Origin: Abyssicoccus albus
GTDB lineage: Bacteria; Bacillota; Bacilli; Staphylococcales; Abyssicoccaceae
Length of the DNA stretch: 64,000 nucleotides
Assembly (NCBI RefSeq): GCF_003815035.1
Contig: NZ_RKRK01000002.1
Span: 428,163 to 492,162 of the forward strand
Direction: 5' to 3'
This document shows positions 1 to 9,812 of this stretch, in pieces (the stretch's first letter is position 1; each line of letters opens with the position of its first letter). The notes under the pieces are model-generated. The model had not been told where the DNA came from. It ran no database searches and saw only the letters and a list, made by a program, of their open reading frames with translations. The translations under genes and the position numbers were made by a program.

Positions 1-350
1 ATAGAAATCATAGTATCAAAAATGATGATCAAAATAAGCAAAAAAATACCCAAGAAGAGGTGAATAATATGACAACAAAACAATATACAACATCTCAAGT
101 ATGCTTATTTGAACCACGTGTATTTACCGATGCACAAGATATCGCTGATGAGTTAAAGAGAGATCAAGCAATATTAGTGAATATGCATAAGATGGAATAT
201 GAAGGACGCAGACGTGTTGTTGACTTTCTGAGTGGTTGTGTTTATTCATTAGATGGGGATATTCAAAAGGTTGGACAAGATATATTTTTATGTACACCGA
301 GTAATGTTGGAGTACAAGGGGAAATAACAGAAAGTGAAAATGAGGTGTAG
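1..350 (+). CDS. sepF: Cell division protein SepF, 5' end outside window
   Basis: SepF is a membrane-associated FtsZ partner that bundles FtsZ filaments and helps anchor the Z ring. The reading frame is open from the left edge (codons in frame from base 3), so the gene starts outside the window; a GTG at 60 is in frame but is probably internal. The visible part is a polar linker followed by the conserved C-terminal SepF (DUF552) domain, with the typical stretch from VCLFEPR through the [11 protein letters not shown] segment. It lies just upstream of yggT, ylmH and divIVA, the usual division-cluster order in Firmicutes. The N-terminal membrane-targeting helix cannot be seen. The identification is firm; only the length is unknown. 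Confidence 0.93.
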   Translation, partial: RNHSIKNDDQNKQKNTQEEVNNMTTKQYTTSQVCLFEPRVFTDAQDIADELKRDQAILVNMHKMEYEGRRRVVDFLSGCVYSLDGDIQKVGQDIFLCTPSNVGVQGEITESENEV

Positions 351-353
351 TGT

Positions 354-638
354 GTGTTTGACCAAGGAGTAATCGTAACAGCAATAGAGTTTTTATTATT
401 TTTAATAAAAATATACCGATGGGGACTTATAATCTATGCGTTTATGAGTTGGATTCCAGGCTTACAACAAAGTTCAATTGGGGATGCTTTTGCTTTTATA
501 TATGAACCATTTTTAGCACCATTTAGAAAAATTATACCGCCAGTAGGTGGGATAGACTTTAGTATACTCGGTGCATTCTTTACACTGATGATTATACAAT
601 TTATTTTAATTGAAATATTGAGAAATGTGATTATGTAA
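354..638 (+). CDS. YggT family membrane protein
   Basis: This is a 94-residue integral membrane protein of the YggT (YlmG) family. It has two hydrophobic segments (about residues 8-30 and 70-92) around the conserved loop with the SWIPG motif and the YEPFLAPFRKIIPP segment. The family is linked by gene neighbourhood and some genetics to cell division and envelope processes, but its biochemical role is unsettled. I chose the GTG at 354 because a GAGGTG ribosome-binding sequence lies just upstream, inside the end of sepF. The gap to sepF is 3 bases and to ylmH 1 base, so the three genes are cotranscribed. The fold and family are clear; the function is only inferred from context. Confidence 0.9.
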   Translation: MFDQGVIVTAIEFLLFLIKIYRWGLIIYAFMSWIPGLQQSSIGDAFAFIYEPFLAPFRKIIPPVGGIDFSILGAFFTLMIIQFILIEILRNVIM

Positions 639-639
639 C

Positions 640-1434
640 ATGTCCAAGTACAATATTAAACAACATTTTAAAACAAATGAACATGAGTTAGTCGATGATT
701 TTTATTCGAAAGCATCGGATGCTTTTCATCAATCAAGGCCGATCTTACTTGCATTCGTTAATCCTAGAGAAATGTTCATCATTGAATCCATTGTTAATTC
801 ATTTGATGAACTTCATTTATTAGCAGGGCCCAGTGATTCGTATGGTTATTGTGAAATGAAACGTGTTGTCATTGCGCCAACGTTTTATGACTTGGATGAA
901 CAGATGTTAAATATTGAATTGATGAGAATTCATTTTCCATATAAATTTACGACGATTATGCATCGAGATGTACTCGGAACATTAATGAGTTTAGGTATTT
1001 CAAGATTCAATATAGGTGATATTAGAGTGGCTGAGCAGTTTATAGATGTATTCATCCAATCTGAAATGAAAGCATTTTTTAAAGTCGAGCTGACTCAAAT
1101 AAAGAATTCTCCAGTTGAACTTGAATTTATTTCGATTTCAGAAGTCATTGAATCAGATGAATCTTATGATGAAGTCGTTGAATTGTTATCAAGTTTACGT
1201 TTAGACGTTGTTGTCAAACAACTGAAACATATATCTAGAGATAAAGCACAACGTTTCATTAAAGCAGGTAAAGTAAAGGTTAATCATGTAGTCGTTCAGG
1301 ATCAAACGATAGAAATTGATCAAAATGATTTAATCAGTATTTCTGGTTTTGGAAGAGCAGTCGTCAGTCAATTCGGGACATTAACAAAGAAAGATAAGAT
1401 TCCAACAACATTTAAAGTATTAAAGTCAAAATAA
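640..1434 (+). CDS. ylmH: YlmH, S4-domain RNA-binding protein
   Basis: This 264-residue protein has the YlmH architecture: an N-terminal alpha/beta region, and a C-terminal S4 RNA-binding domain from about residue 185 (VVKQLKHISRDKAQRFIKAGKV segment, then VNH). YlmH lies in the division cluster of Firmicutes. In Bacillus subtilis it has been reported to bind obstructed 50S subunits and to support alanine tailing in ribosome-associated quality control beside RqcH and RqcP; I recall this from the literature. An rqcH gene is present about 18 kb downstream. The ATG at 640 follows yggT with almost no gap. A strong hairpin starts at the base after the stop codon, so the sepF-yggT-ylmH transcript probably ends here. 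Confidence 0.88.
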   Translation: MSKYNIKQHFKTNEHELVDDFYSKASDAFHQSRPILLAFVNPREMFIIESIVNSFDELHLLAGPSDSYGYCEMKRVVIAPTFYDLDEQMLNIELMRIHFPYKFTTIMHRDVLGTLMSLGISRFNIGDIRVAEQFIDVFIQSEMKAFFKVELTQIKNSPVELEFISISEVIESDESYDEVVELLSSLRLDVVVKQLKHISRDKAQRFIKAGKVKVNHVVVQDQTIEIDQNDLISISGFGRAVVSQFGTLTKKDKIPTTFKVLKSK

Positions 1435-1476
1435 TTCATAATAGTACACAAAGGTTCCACTTTGTACTATTATGAA
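1435..1476 (+). terminator. Hairpin directly after ylmH
   Basis: A perfect 14-bp inverted repeat (1435-1448 with 1463-1476, loop about 14 bases) begins at the base after the ylmH stop. It has no clean U tract, so its efficiency as an intrinsic terminator is uncertain. It separates the sepF-yggT-ylmH unit from divIVA. Confidence 0.55.
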
Positions 1477-1680
1477 TTTGTATACTTTATGGCACTAATT
1501 TTTTCCAAATCATTAATCTTTGGATTCAATGACTTGTATTACGAAAAAGTATTAACAGACATCATTGAAATGTAATTATTTACTACGATTCCGGTTTTGA
1601 AATTTGAATTTTACTTTATAACGTTGTAATAAATAATAATCAATAGTAATGATCAGTAATCAAAGAAAGAAGGTCAAACA

Positions 1681-2211
1681 ATGAATATAAATGATATCCC
1701 TAATAAATCATTTAAAACCGTCTACAAAGGGATAGACGAAATGGAAGTCCGTGAATATTTGAAAGAAATTAAACAACATATCGAAGAACTTGAGAAAGAG
1801 AAAGAGAGTCTTCAAAAAATCATTGACGAAAAGAATGAAAACTTAAACAACTTCAAAAGTGTTGAAACATCCATTAGTGAAGCAATTATGGTCGCTCAAA
1901 AAGCTGGTGAAGAAACGAAGAGGTCTGCTGAAAAAGAATCTGAACGTATTATTAATCAAGCAAGATTGCATAGTGAAACAATGATTAATGATGCAATGAT
2001 GAAGTCTCAACATATTGCAATGCAAACAGAGGAAATCAAAAAACAGTCTAAAGTATTTAGAGCCAGATATAAAAAATTAATCGAAGCGCAATTAGATTTA
2101 TTATCGACGAATGATTGGGAAGAATTATTAGAATATGATAAAGATATTAACGTTGAAGCTCAATCAAAGGTTGACAATATTGTCAATAATGATGATAATG
2201 TAAATAATTAA
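1681..2211 (+). CDS. divIVA: Cell division protein DivIVA
   Basis: DivIVA is a coiled-coil scaffold that binds negatively curved membrane at poles and septa. The 176-residue protein starts with the family's lipid-binding region (NDIPNKSFKTVYKG, residues 3-16, then the GIDEMEVREYL segment) and continues as a long heptad-rich coiled coil to about residue 140. It ends in an asparagine- and aspartate-rich tail. The start is set by an AAGAAGG ribosome-binding site 7 bases upstream. It sits 246 bases after ylmH, downstream of a hairpin, so it probably has its own promoter, which I could not define. The -35 box of the ileS promoter is embedded in the last codons of this gene. Confidence 0.92.
   Translation: MNINDIPNKSFKTVYKGIDEMEVREYLKEIKQHIEELEKEKESLQKIIDEKNENLNNFKSVETSISEAIMVAQKAGEETKRSAEKESERIINQARLHSETMINDAMMKSQHIAMQTEEIKKQSKVFRARYKKLIEAQLDLLSTNDWEELLEYDKDINVEAQSKVDNIVNNDDNVNN
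2171..2199 (+). promoter_or_regulatory. Probable ileS promoter inside the divIVA 3' end
   Basis: A consensus -35 (TTGACA, 2171-2176), a 17-base spacer and GATAAT (2194-2199) place the start of transcription near 2206, just before the T-box RNA. The -35 is part of a perfect 16-bp palindrome, TTGACAATATTGTCAA (2171-2186), which also encodes part of the DivIVA tail. Confidence 0.6.
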
Positions 2212-2219
2212 TTAAATTA

Positions 2220-2416
2220 AAACGATAAAGACACGTTTATATTTTAATTCATGAAAGAGCGAGTATGATACGGTGTGAGCATACACATGAACAAATATAA
2301 ATATCACTTTATTGCAAATAATATAACTTTGAAGTGAACTTCTAATATGAAGTTAAGTTAGGTGGTACCGCGGTATTTGATCGTCCTAATATTAACTTTA
2401 GATTAGAAGTTTTTTT
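2220..2416 (+). ncRNA. T-box riboswitch of ileS (isoleucine specifier)
   Basis: This leader senses uncharged tRNA(Ile) and lets transcription continue into ileS when isoleucine charging is low. The T-box core AGGTGGTACCGCGG lies at 2360-2373. A Stem I arm forms from the TTTATATTT near 2235 and the AAATATAA at 2293-2300. The bases after this arm, in the position of the specifier loop, read ATC (2303-2305), an isoleucine codon. The terminator pairs the segment at about 2339-2362 with 2385-2409, followed by seven T (2410-2416); the alternative antiterminator would use the T-box core. The specifier assignment is by hand folding; the T-box identity is secure. Confidence 0.92.
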
Positions 2417-2503
2417 GAGTCATTATAAAATTACTATTGCCAACATCATAAGTTCAGTGAAAAGAACTATAGTCAACATATGAATCATATAGGAGGTATA
2501 TTT

Positions 2504-5257
2504 ATGGATTATAAAGATACGTTATTGATGCCAAAGACAGGGTTTAAAATGAAAGGCGGCTTAATTAATAAGGAGCCGAATTATCAAACGCAATGGGAAT
2601 CACAAAATATCTATCAAAAACAACTCGAAAAAAACAAGGACAATACACCATACATTCTTCATGATGGTCCACCCTTTGCGAATGGTTCAGTGCATATGGG
2701 ACATGCGTTGAATAAAACGGTTAAAGATATCATCCTTAGAATTAAGTCAATGCAAGGGTATTACACACCCTTTGTTCCTGGATGGGATACACATGGTTTA
2801 CCGATTGAGCAAGAATTAACGAAAAAAGGTGTCAAACGTAAGGAAATGTCAGATGCCGAATTTAGAAAATTATGCGAAGAATTTGCATTGGATCAAATTG
2901 ATAATCAAAGAGAAGTTTTTAAACGTCTTGGTATTCAAGGTGACTTTGACAATCCATACATTACGTTGAAAAAAGAATATGAAGCTGAACAACTGAGAGT
3001 ATTTGCTAAGATGGTTGAGCGGGGCTTGATTTATAAAGGTAAGAAACCAATTTATTGGTCACCATCGAGCGAGAGTTCGTTAGCTGAGGCGGAAATTGAA
3101 TATCAAGATAAACGCTCTCCGTCTATCTATGTTGCATTCCCTGTTGAAGATGGGAAAGGCGTTGTTGATCAAGGAGTTAACTTCATTATTTGGACGACTA
3201 CACCATGGACTATTCCATCGAACCTAGGGATTAGCGTTAATGCGGATCTGAATTATGTTCAATTCTCATATGGAGAGTCAATGTATGTCGTTGCAGAAGC
3301 ATTACTTGATGATACGTTAGAAGCATTAGAATGGGATGAAGATAAGGTTGATAGAATTCATGAGTTCAAAGGATCAGAATTAGAATATATTACGTGTAAA
3401 CATCCATTATATGATAGAACATCACTTGTGATACTTGGAGATCATGTTACAACTGATGCTGGTACAGGGTGTGTTCATACAGCACCTGGACATGGTGAAG
3501 ATGACTTTGTTGTCGGTCAACGTTATGATATTGGAGTCATTAGTCCACTTGATAGTAAAGGTGTATTTACAAATGAAGTCGAAGATTTAGAAGGTGTATT
3601 CTATGAAGATGCCAATAAAGTTGTCGGTGAAAGATTAGACGAAGCAAATGCATTATTAAGTCTTAAATTTATTACGCATTCATACCCACATGATTGGCGT
3701 ACGAAGAAACCAGTCATCTTTAGAGCAACACCTCAATGGTTTGCTTCAATTCAAAAGATTAGACAAGATATATTAAATGCAATTGATCAGACTGAATTTA
3801 AAGTAGAGTGGGGACATAAACGTATTTATAACATGGTTCGTGATCGACAAGACTGGGTAATTTCACGTCAACGTGTTTGGGGTGTTCCGATTCCAGTATT
3901 TTACGCTGAAGATGGATCGATTATAATGGATAAACAACTGATCGATCATGTTGCATCACTCGTAGAACAGCATGGTACGAATGTTTGGTACGAACGTGAA
4001 GCAAAAGACTTATTGCCTGATGGTTATACACATCCTGGAAGTCCTAATGGGGATTTCACAAAAGAAATGGATATTATGGACGTATGGTTTGATTCTGGCT
4101 CTAGTCATCAAGCAGTTGTTGCTCGTCGAGAAGAATTATCGTTCCCTGCTGATTTATACTTTGAAGGAAGCGATCAATATAGAGGATGGTTTAACTCATC
4201 AATCACGACAAGTGTGGCGGTAGCAAATCAATCACCGTACAAAATGTTATTGAGCCATGGCTTTGTTATGGATGGTGAAGGGAAGAAGATGAGTAAATCA
4301 GTCGGTAATGTCATCGACCCAGCCAAAGTGATGAAACAAATGGGTGCTGATATTATTCGACTTTGGGCGATGAGTGTCGATTATGAATCTGATGTCCGTG
4401 TATCTCAAGATATTTTGAAACAAAACTCAGAAGTCTACCGTAAAATTAGAAACACATTTAGATTTATGCTTGGGAATGTTGCGGACTATGACCCAAATGA
4501 GAATAAGATTGATTACGATCAATTAGAAGAAATTGATCAGTTCATGCTTCAATCTTATTATCGAATGATGAATGCATCAATCGAAGATTATAACCGTCAT
4601 GAATTTCTACCAGTATATCAACGTATTCAAAACTTTATAAACGTTGAATTAAGTAACTTCTACTTAGATTACGGTAAAGATATATTGTATATTGAAGCGA
4701 TGAATGATCATAAACGTCGTAGTATGCAAACTGTACTCTATGAGATTTTAACAGGTATGACGAAGTTACTTGCTCCAATTTTAGTACACACGGCTGAAGA
4801 AGTATATGAGCATACACCACATACAACAGAAGAGAGTATTCATTTGGAATCTATGCCAGAGCAGGTAGAAGTAGATTTAGCGATTATTAAACGATGGAAT
4901 GATATTTTGTCGATTCGTGATGATGTATTGCGTGCATTAGAGAAGAGTCGTAATGATAAAGTCATCGGTAAATCATTAGAAGCTCAAGTCACAATTGGGA
5001 ACACAAAACAATTTGATGCTGTGACGAAATTAAAAGAAATAAATACGCAATTAAAGCAGTTATTTATCGTTTCAAAAGTAGATATCGCTACAGAAGTTGA
5101 TGAATCTTTTGAACAATATCAATATGCGGCTGTTAAAGTTCAGCATGCCGATGGGATTAAATGTGAAAGATGTTGGAACTATGTAGATGACACTGTTGAA
5201 GACGAAGCACATCCTAATTTATGTGTACGTTGTCACGACGTTGTTACGAAATCATAA
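2504..5257 (+). CDS. ileS: Isoleucyl-tRNA synthetase
   Basis: IleS charges tRNA(Ile) with isoleucine and edits misactivated valine. The 917-residue protein has the class I signatures HMGH (residues 64-67) and KMSKS (about 595-599), the CP1 editing domain between them ([10 protein letters not shown] region), and a C-terminal zinc site of CxxC pairs (CERC and CVRC). This is the ordinary bacterial form, matching the length I know from Staphylococcus aureus. An ATG lies 24 bases upstream in frame, but I chose 2504 because AGGAGG sits 7 bases before it. Expression is controlled by the T-box upstream, and an intrinsic terminator follows the gene. Confidence 0.97.
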   Translation: MDYKDTLLMPKTGFKMKGGLINKEPNYQTQWESQNIYQKQLEKNKDNTPYILHDGPPFANGSVHMGHALNKTVKDIILRIKSMQGYYTPFVPGWDTHGLPIEQELTKKGVKRKEMSDAEFRKLCEEFALDQIDNQREVFKRLGIQGDFDNPYITLKKEYEAEQLRVFAKMVERGLIYKGKKPIYWSPSSESSLAEAEIEYQDKRSPSIYVAFPVEDGKGVVDQGVNFIIWTTTPWTIPSNLGISVNADLNYVQFSYGESMYVVAEALLDDTLEALEWDEDKVDRIHEFKGSELEYITCKHPLYDRTSLVILGDHVTTDAGTGCVHTAPGHGEDDFVVGQRYDIGVISPLDSKGVFTNEVEDLEGVFYEDANKVVGERLDEANALLSLKFITHSYPHDWRTKKPVIFRATPQWFASIQKIRQDILNAIDQTEFKVEWGHKRIYNMVRDRQDWVISRQRVWGVPIPVFYAEDGSIIMDKQLIDHVASLVEQHGTNVWYEREAKDLLPDGYTHPGSPNGDFTKEMDIMDVWFDSGSSHQAVVARREELSFPADLYFEGSDQYRGWFNSSITTSVAVANQSPYKMLLSHGFVMDGEGKKMSKSVGNVIDPAKVMKQMGADIIRLWAMSVDYESDVRVSQDILKQNSEVYRKIRNTFRFMLGNVADYDPNENKIDYDQLEEIDQFMLQSYYRMMNASIEDYNRHEFLPVYQRIQNFINVELSNFYLDYGKDILYIEAMNDHKRRSMQTVLYEILTGMTKLLAPILVHTAEEVYEHTPHTTEESIHLESMPEQVEVDLAIIKRWNDILSIRDDVLRALEKSRNDKVIGKSLEAQVTIGNTKQFDAVTKLKEINTQLKQLFIVSKVDIATEVDESFEQYQYAAVKVQHADGIKCERCWNYVDDTVEDEAHPNLCVRCHDVVTKS

Positions 5258-5267
5258 TAGACTAAAT

Positions 5268-5300
5268 AAAGAGTTCACCTCTTTTGGGGTGAACTCTTTT
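5268..5300 (+). terminator. Intrinsic terminator after ileS
   Basis: A perfect 12-bp stem (5268-5279 with 5288-5299) ends in TTTT. It isolates ileS from lspA. Confidence 0.8.
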
Positions 5301-5319
5301 AATGTTAATGTACTCGATA

Positions 5320-5328
5320 TGGTACAAT
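5320..5328 (+). promoter_or_regulatory. Possible extended -10 promoter of lspA-rluD
   Basis: TGG followed by TACAAT (-10 at 5323-5328) forms an extended -10 element. The -35 (TTAATG near 5299, spacer 18) is poor. It lies between the ileS terminator and lspA, where a promoter is expected. Confidence 0.4.
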
Positions 5329-5384
5329 GAATGATATGCAGAGTAAATGATTTATATTTAATTTCTAATTGAAAAGGTGACCTG

Positions 5385-5873
5385 ATGAAAAAGTATATTA
5401 ATGCAATCGTGATTATTTTAGGCGTTATATTGATCGATCAATTATCGAAATTATTCATCCAACGGAGTATGGAACTTGGTGATTCAATTAAAGTAATAGA
5501 AGATTTATTTTACATTACATCGCATAGAAACTCAGGTGCTGCATGGGGTATGTTAGAAGGCCAAATGATTTTCTTCTATATTATGACGGTGATTGTATTA
5601 GGATTACTCGTGTATTTGTTTATGTATGAAGCACATAGCCGACTAATGCAATACGGAATTGCACTCATTATTGGTGGAGCAATTGGAAACTTTATTGATC
5701 GTGTATTATATCAACATGTTATAGACTTTATTGATGTCTATATTGGAACATATGATTTTCCCATATTTAATGTTGCCGATAGTGCGTTGACCATTGGAGT
5801 AATATTATTGTTTATTCATATGATGAAAGATTTTATATCAGACAAAAAAGAACAGAAAATGAAAACAAAGTAG
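5385..5873 (+). CDS. lspA: Lipoprotein signal peptidase (signal peptidase II)
   Basis: LspA is an inner-membrane aspartyl protease that removes signal peptides from diacylglyceryl-modified prolipoproteins. The 162-residue protein has four predicted membrane helices (about residues 5-20, 61-80, 88-104, 133-149). Both catalytic aspartates are in their family motifs: D105 in GNFIDR and D132 in NVADSA. The start follows an AAAGGTGA ribosome-binding sequence. rluD follows after 8 bases, so the pair is cotranscribed, as in other Firmicutes. The C-terminus is a short lysine-rich tail, as expected for its cytoplasmic end. Confidence 0.96.
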   Translation: MKKYINAIVIILGVILIDQLSKLFIQRSMELGDSIKVIEDLFYITSHRNSGAAWGMLEGQMIFFYIMTVIVLGLLVYLFMYEAHSRLMQYGIALIIGGAIGNFIDRVLYQHVIDFIDVYIGTYDFPIFNVADSALTIGVILLFIHMMKDFISDKKEQKMKTK

Positions 5874-5881
5874 GAGATATT

Positions 5882-6790
5882 ATGCAACAACAATTTGAAT
5901 TTCATATCGAAGAAGAATCTGGCCGTATTGATAAATATTTGACAGAGCAAAATAGTGACTGGTCAAGGTCTCAAATCCAAGATTGGATCAAGCTTGGCTT
6001 AGTGACTGTGAATGACAAACCAATTAAACCGAATTATCAAGTCAGTAACGGTGATTATATTGTAGTCACTGAAAAAGAACAGCAAAAAATTGATTTAACC
6101 CCTGAAAATTTAAATTTAAATATTGTTTATGAAGATGATGATGTGGCTGTAGTGTATAAACCGAAAGGTATGGTTGTTCATCCTGCACCAGGCCATCCAA
6201 CGAAGACGTTAGTTCATGGTCTATTGTATCAGTTGAAAAATTTATCGGGGATTAATGGTGAAATAAGACCTGGTATTGTTCATCGAATTGATATGGATAC
6301 TTCTGGACTATTGATGGTTGCTAAAAATGATATTGCACATAGAGCATTAGTTGAACAACTTGTAGACAAATCAGTGACTCGGGTCTATACGGCACTTGTT
6401 CATGGTGTAATACCACACAATAATGGAACGATTGAAGCGCCTATTGGTCGTAATCCGAAAGAGCGACAAGAAATGGCAATTGTGGATGATGGTAAAGAAG
6501 CGACAACACATTTCAATGTTTTGAAGCGTTATGAAAATTATACACTCGTTGAATGTATATTAGAAACGGGTAGGACACATCAAATTCGTGTTCATATGAA
6601 GTATATTGGATATCCACTTGTCGGAGATCCAAAGTATGGTCCGAAGAAGACGATGGATACGGGTGGACAAATGTTACATGCAGGAGTAATTGGTTTTAAT
6701 CATCCGACAAAGAATGAATATATGGAATTTGAATCACCACTACCAGATGCATTCGAATCCGTATTAAAAAAATTACGTCCAATGACTTGA
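5882..6790 (+). CDS. rluD: RluD-family 23S rRNA pseudouridine synthase
   Basis: This 302-residue enzyme isomerises uridines of 23S rRNA to pseudouridine. It has an N-terminal S4 domain (about residues 14-75) and the RluA/RluD catalytic domain with motif HRIDMDTSG, in which D137 is the catalytic aspartate. The EILTGRTHQIRVH-like segment (ETGRTHQIRVHM, about residues 230-241) is the family's second core motif. It is the usual partner of lspA in Firmicutes. The exact target sites (in Escherichia coli 1911, 1915 and 1917) cannot be read from the sequence, so the symbol is by family. No terminator follows directly; the pyr leader begins in the next 200 bases. Confidence 0.9.
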   Translation: MQQQFEFHIEEESGRIDKYLTEQNSDWSRSQIQDWIKLGLVTVNDKPIKPNYQVSNGDYIVVTEKEQQKIDLTPENLNLNIVYEDDDVAVVYKPKGMVVHPAPGHPTKTLVHGLLYQLKNLSGINGEIRPGIVHRIDMDTSGLLMVAKNDIAHRALVEQLVDKSVTRVYTALVHGVIPHNNGTIEAPIGRNPKERQEMAIVDDGKEATTHFNVLKRYENYTLVECILETGRTHQIRVHMKYIGYPLVGDPKYGPKKTMDTGGQMLHAGVIGFNHPTKNEYMEFESPLPDAFESVLKKLRPMT

Positions 6791-6845
6791 TGAAATGTTA
6801 TGCCAATGATATGATGTATATAATTAAATAGAACATGCTTTAACT

Positions 6846-6970
6846 ATGTCCTGTGAGACATAAAAGATGAATGAGTAGATATCATAAGTGCGAGACACGT
6901 ATATGTATATCACTGTAATTTTTTATGGGTTTTAACCACCTCTACTAGGCATAGTAGAGGTGGTTTTTTT
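6846..6970 (+). promoter_or_regulatory. PyrR-responsive attenuator of the pyr operon
   Basis: The leader contains the PyrR binding hairpin at 6846-6861: short arms ATGTC and GACAT around the conserved TCCnGnGAG loop sequence. Downstream is a strong terminator, a 13-bp stem (6934-6946 with 6953-6965) running into seven T (6964-6970). In the known mechanism, PyrR with UMP stabilises the anti-antiterminator and so favours termination. A TATAAT at 6819-6824 could be the -10, but its -35 is weak. The site lies directly before pyrR, as in Bacillus subtilis. Confidence 0.88.
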
Positions 6971-6998
6971 GTATTACACTTATAAGGAGGTTCTAAAG

Positions 6999-7526
6999 AT
7001 GACGATTAGTAAGGTACTTGATGAAAAGCAAATGATGCGTGCTTTAACACGTATGTCTCATGAAATTTTAGAAAATAATAAGGGCACTCAAGATTTAATA
7101 CTTGTCGGAATTAAGACACGTGGTGAATATTTAGCTACATTCATTCAACAGAAAATTGAACAGATTGAAGGGATAGCTGTTCCAATTGAGCATATTGATA
7201 TTTCAGGATATCGTGATGATATAGACGAAAAAACACGTGAAGTTTATTTAAAATTGAATATTGACCATCAACACGTCATATTAATTGATGATGTATTGTA
7301 TACAGGTAGAACAGTTAGAGCTGCGATGGACGCATTGTTAGATCATGGTCGCCCAAAGAAGATATCACTCGCAACATTGATTGACCGAGGACATCGTGAA
7401 CTACCAATCCGTGCTGATTTCGTTGGGAAGAATATTCCAACATCCAAAGAGGAATCTATACATGTCTACGTGAAGGAAATCGATGATTTAAACGAAGTTT
7501 CGATTTCTAAAGGGATAGATAAATAA
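6999..7526 (+). CDS. pyrR: PyrR, pyr operon attenuation protein and uracil phosphoribosyltransferase
   Basis: PyrR binds pyr mRNA in response to UMP to terminate transcription, and also has uracil phosphoribosyltransferase activity. The 175-residue protein has the type I PRTase fold with the PRPP loop [13 protein letters not shown] (about residues 91-103). The frame is open further upstream through the terminator, but the ATG at 6999 is chosen because AAGGAGG lies 8 bases before it and the length then matches the family. It is the first gene of the operon and is followed by a second terminator hairpin before pyrP. Confidence 0.96.
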   Translation: MTISKVLDEKQMMRALTRMSHEILENNKGTQDLILVGIKTRGEYLATFIQQKIEQIEGIAVPIEHIDISGYRDDIDEKTREVYLKLNIDHQHVILIDDVLYTGRTVRAAMDALLDHGRPKKISLATLIDRGHRELPIRADFVGKNIPTSKEESIHVYVKEIDDLNEVSISKGIDK

Positions 7527-7566
7527 TTAGTACTACAATACAAACGAAATTAATATCGTGTACTTT

Positions 7567-7604
7567 CACTTTATTAGTTTCAATATTAATAAAGTGATTT
7601 TTTT
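7567..7604 (+). terminator. Terminator hairpin between pyrR and pyrP
   Basis: A perfect 10-bp stem (7567-7576 with 7587-7596) is followed by seven T (7598-7604). No TCCnGnGAG PyrR-binding loop is visible in the 40 bases between the pyrR stop and this hairpin. It may be a simple partial terminator that lowers expression of the distal genes rather than a full PyrR attenuator. Confidence 0.75.
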
Positions 7605-7618
7605 ATGAGGTGAATGAG

Positions 7619-8917
7619 ATGTTTAATAATAAGTTAACGCCAATTTATGATGTTCATGAGCGACCTGCTTTTACTAATCTATTACTATTAAGTTTTCAAC
7701 ATTTATTCGCAATGTTTGGGGCGACGGTTCTCGTACCATATTTAACTGGATTACCTGTTAGCGCTGCACTTATTGGTAGTGGGGTAGGTACTTTACTTTA
7801 TATATTTGTAACGAAAGGTCAAATTCCAGCATACTTAGGTTCATCATTCGCATTTATCGCTACAATCATTGCGGCACTGAAAGGATATGAATTAGGATCG
7901 GTATTGATTGCATTATTTGCGTCTGGGTTGTTTTATGTTGTAATCGCAATGATAATAAAATTTATTGGTGTTCAATGGATTTTTAAAGTGTTACCACCTG
8001 TCGTAGTTGGACCGGTGATTATGGTCATTGGATTAGGTTTAGCACCTGTTGCAGTCAATATGGCGATGTATGAAGACTCTAATGCGATGACAGGGTACAA
8101 CATGACATATATTATTGTCGCAATGATTACGCTGCTTACGACTTTAATTTGTTCGGTATATTTTAAAGGAATCGTTAGACTCATTCCAGTACTGATCGGA
8201 ATCATTGTCGGATATATGAGTGCAATTATATTTGGAATTGTTGATTTTGACCCAGTGATACAAGCGAAATGGTTCGATTGGCCGGATATTTATGTACCGT
8301 TTTTATCTTATACGCCAACGATTGATTTAGGGCTCATTGTGATGATCATCCCTATTACATTTGTAACAATTTCTGAGCATATCGGTCATCAAATGGTGAT
8401 TAATCAAGTGGTCGGTCGTGACTTTTTCGTCAAGCCAGGATTACATCGTTCACTACTCGGTGATGGACTGGCGACAATGTTTGCAAGTATTATTGGCGCG
8501 CCACCAAATACTACATACGGTGAGAATATCGGTGTATTAGCGATTACGAGAATATTTAGTATCTTCGTCATCGGAGGTGCTGCAATCCTTGCGATTAGCT
8601 TAGCATTTATTGGGAAGTTTACAGCGCTTATTTCGACCATTCCAACACCTGTGATGGGTGGTGTCAGCATTTTGTTATTTGGAATTATCGCTTCAAGTGG
8701 TCTAAAGATGTTAGTCGATGAAAGAATAGATTTAAATGATAAGCGTAACTTAATGATTACATCGGTGATTTTAGTTTTAGGGATTGGCAAAGCATATTTA
8801 GATTTTTCACTAGGTGAGATTCATTTAAACATTGAAGGAATGGCTTTAGCGGCAACAGTAGGCATTGTGATGAACTTGATTTTACCAAAGACGGTAGGGG
8901 AGGATTCAAATGAGTAG
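7619..8917 (+). CDS. pyrP: Uracil permease (NCS2 family)
   Basis: This 432-residue protein of the nucleobase:cation symporter-2 family imports uracil across the cytoplasmic membrane. It has a dozen or more hydrophobic segments and family features such as SSFAFI (about residues 78-83), the ISEHIGHQM segment and the [13 protein letters not shown] loop, which hold substrate-binding residues in UraA. A GTG at 7610 is in frame, but the ATG at 7619 has GAGGTG at the right distance. Its last codons overlap pyrB by 8 bases (ATGAGTAG), so there is no room for a third attenuator before pyrB. Confidence 0.94.
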   Translation: MFNNKLTPIYDVHERPAFTNLLLLSFQHLFAMFGATVLVPYLTGLPVSAALIGSGVGTLLYIFVTKGQIPAYLGSSFAFIATIIAALKGYELGSVLIALFASGLFYVVIAMIIKFIGVQWIFKVLPPVVVGPVIMVIGLGLAPVAVNMAMYEDSNAMTGYNMTYIIVAMITLLTTLICSVYFKGIVRLIPVLIGIIVGYMSAIIFGIVDFDPVIQAKWFDWPDIYVPFLSYTPTIDLGLIVMIIPITFVTISEHIGHQMVINQVVGRDFFVKPGLHRSLLGDGLATMFASIIGAPPNTTYGENIGVLAITRIFSIFVIGGAAILAISLAFIGKFTALISTIPTPVMGGVSILLFGIIASSGLKMLVDERIDLNDKRNLMITSVILVLGIGKAYLDFSLGEIHLNIEGMALAATVGIVMNLILPKTVGEDSNE

Positions 8918-9812
8918 AATTGTATCAATGAAAGACTTATCCAATGATCAAATCATGACACTCATCAGACGTGCATTACAGTTTAAACAAGGTGAACTTG
9001 ATGTTGATTATAAAGGGATGACCGCTTGCAATTTATTTTTTGAAAATTCGACACGGACGAAATCAAGTTTTCATATGGCCGAAATGAAATTAGGGATGAA
9101 TATCTTGCCCTTTGAAGTGAGTACTTCAAGTGTGAATAAAGGTGAGACATTATATGATACGATTCAAACGTTAAATTATATCGGTGTTGATTTGTTTGTC
9201 ATTCGTCACCCAGAAGTTGAGTACTATAATGCACTTGATACGATGAATGTGCCATTGCTTAATGGTGGAGATGGTACTGGCCAACATCCTTCTCAATCAT
9301 TGCTTGATTTAATGACAATTTACGATGAGTTTAAGCGATTTGAAGGGCTCAAAGTATTAATTTGTGGTGATATATTACATTCTAGGGTCGCAAGAAGTAA
9401 TGTTAGTGCGTTAACTGCATTAGGTGCAGAGGTCATCTGTGCGGCAAAAGATAAATGGATAGATTCTTCACTAGATGTACCATATGAACCTATTGATGAT
9501 GTCATAGAAGAAGTTGATGTCATCATGTTATTACGCGTTCAACTAGAACGACACGACGAATCTAATAGTGTTGATATCCAAGGGGATCAATCATACTTAG
9601 AATCATTTGGATTAACGACAGAACGTTATAAAAAGATGAAAAAGAATGCAATCATCATGCATCCAGCTCCATTTAATCGAGGGGTTGAAATAGCAAGTGA
9701 AGTCGTCGAAATGGAACAATCTAGAATATTTACACAAATGGAAAATGGCGTATATATGCGTATGGCGATGATAGATGAAGTATTAAAACAAAAGGAGAGG
9801 GAATCAAAATGA
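8910..9812 (+). CDS. pyrB: Aspartate carbamoyltransferase catalytic chain
   Basis: PyrB joins carbamoyl phosphate and aspartate to carbamoyl aspartate, the committed step of pyrimidine synthesis. The 300-residue protein shows the carbamoyl-phosphate loop STRTKSSF (about residues 47-54), the GQHPSQ motif (about 129-134) and the HPAPFNRG motif near the C-terminus. No pyrI regulatory subunit is nearby, as expected for the unregulated trimeric form of Gram-positives. The start overlaps pyrP by 8 bases, with GGGGAGG upstream. The stop overlaps the pyrC start in an ATGA. Confidence 0.97.
   Translation: MSRIVSMKDLSNDQIMTLIRRALQFKQGELDVDYKGMTACNLFFENSTRTKSSFHMAEMKLGMNILPFEVSTSSVNKGETLYDTIQTLNYIGVDLFVIRHPEVEYYNALDTMNVPLLNGGDGTGQHPSQSLLDLMTIYDEFKRFEGLKVLICGDILHSRVARSNVSALTALGAEVICAAKDKWIDSSLDVPYEPIDDVIEEVDVIMLLRVQLERHDESNSVDIQGDQSYLESFGLTTERYKKMKKNAIIMHPAPFNRGVEIASEVVEMEQSRIFTQMENGVYMRMAMIDEVLKQKERESK

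Noticed and set aside
6960-6998. Upstream in-frame extension of pyrR
   Set aside because: It would begin inside the attenuator terminator stem; AAGGAGG before 6999 and the family length support the shorter form.
8404-8790. 128-residue minus-strand ORF within pyrP
   Set aside because: Antisense shadow of a conserved membrane protein gene; no ribosome-binding site or known domain.
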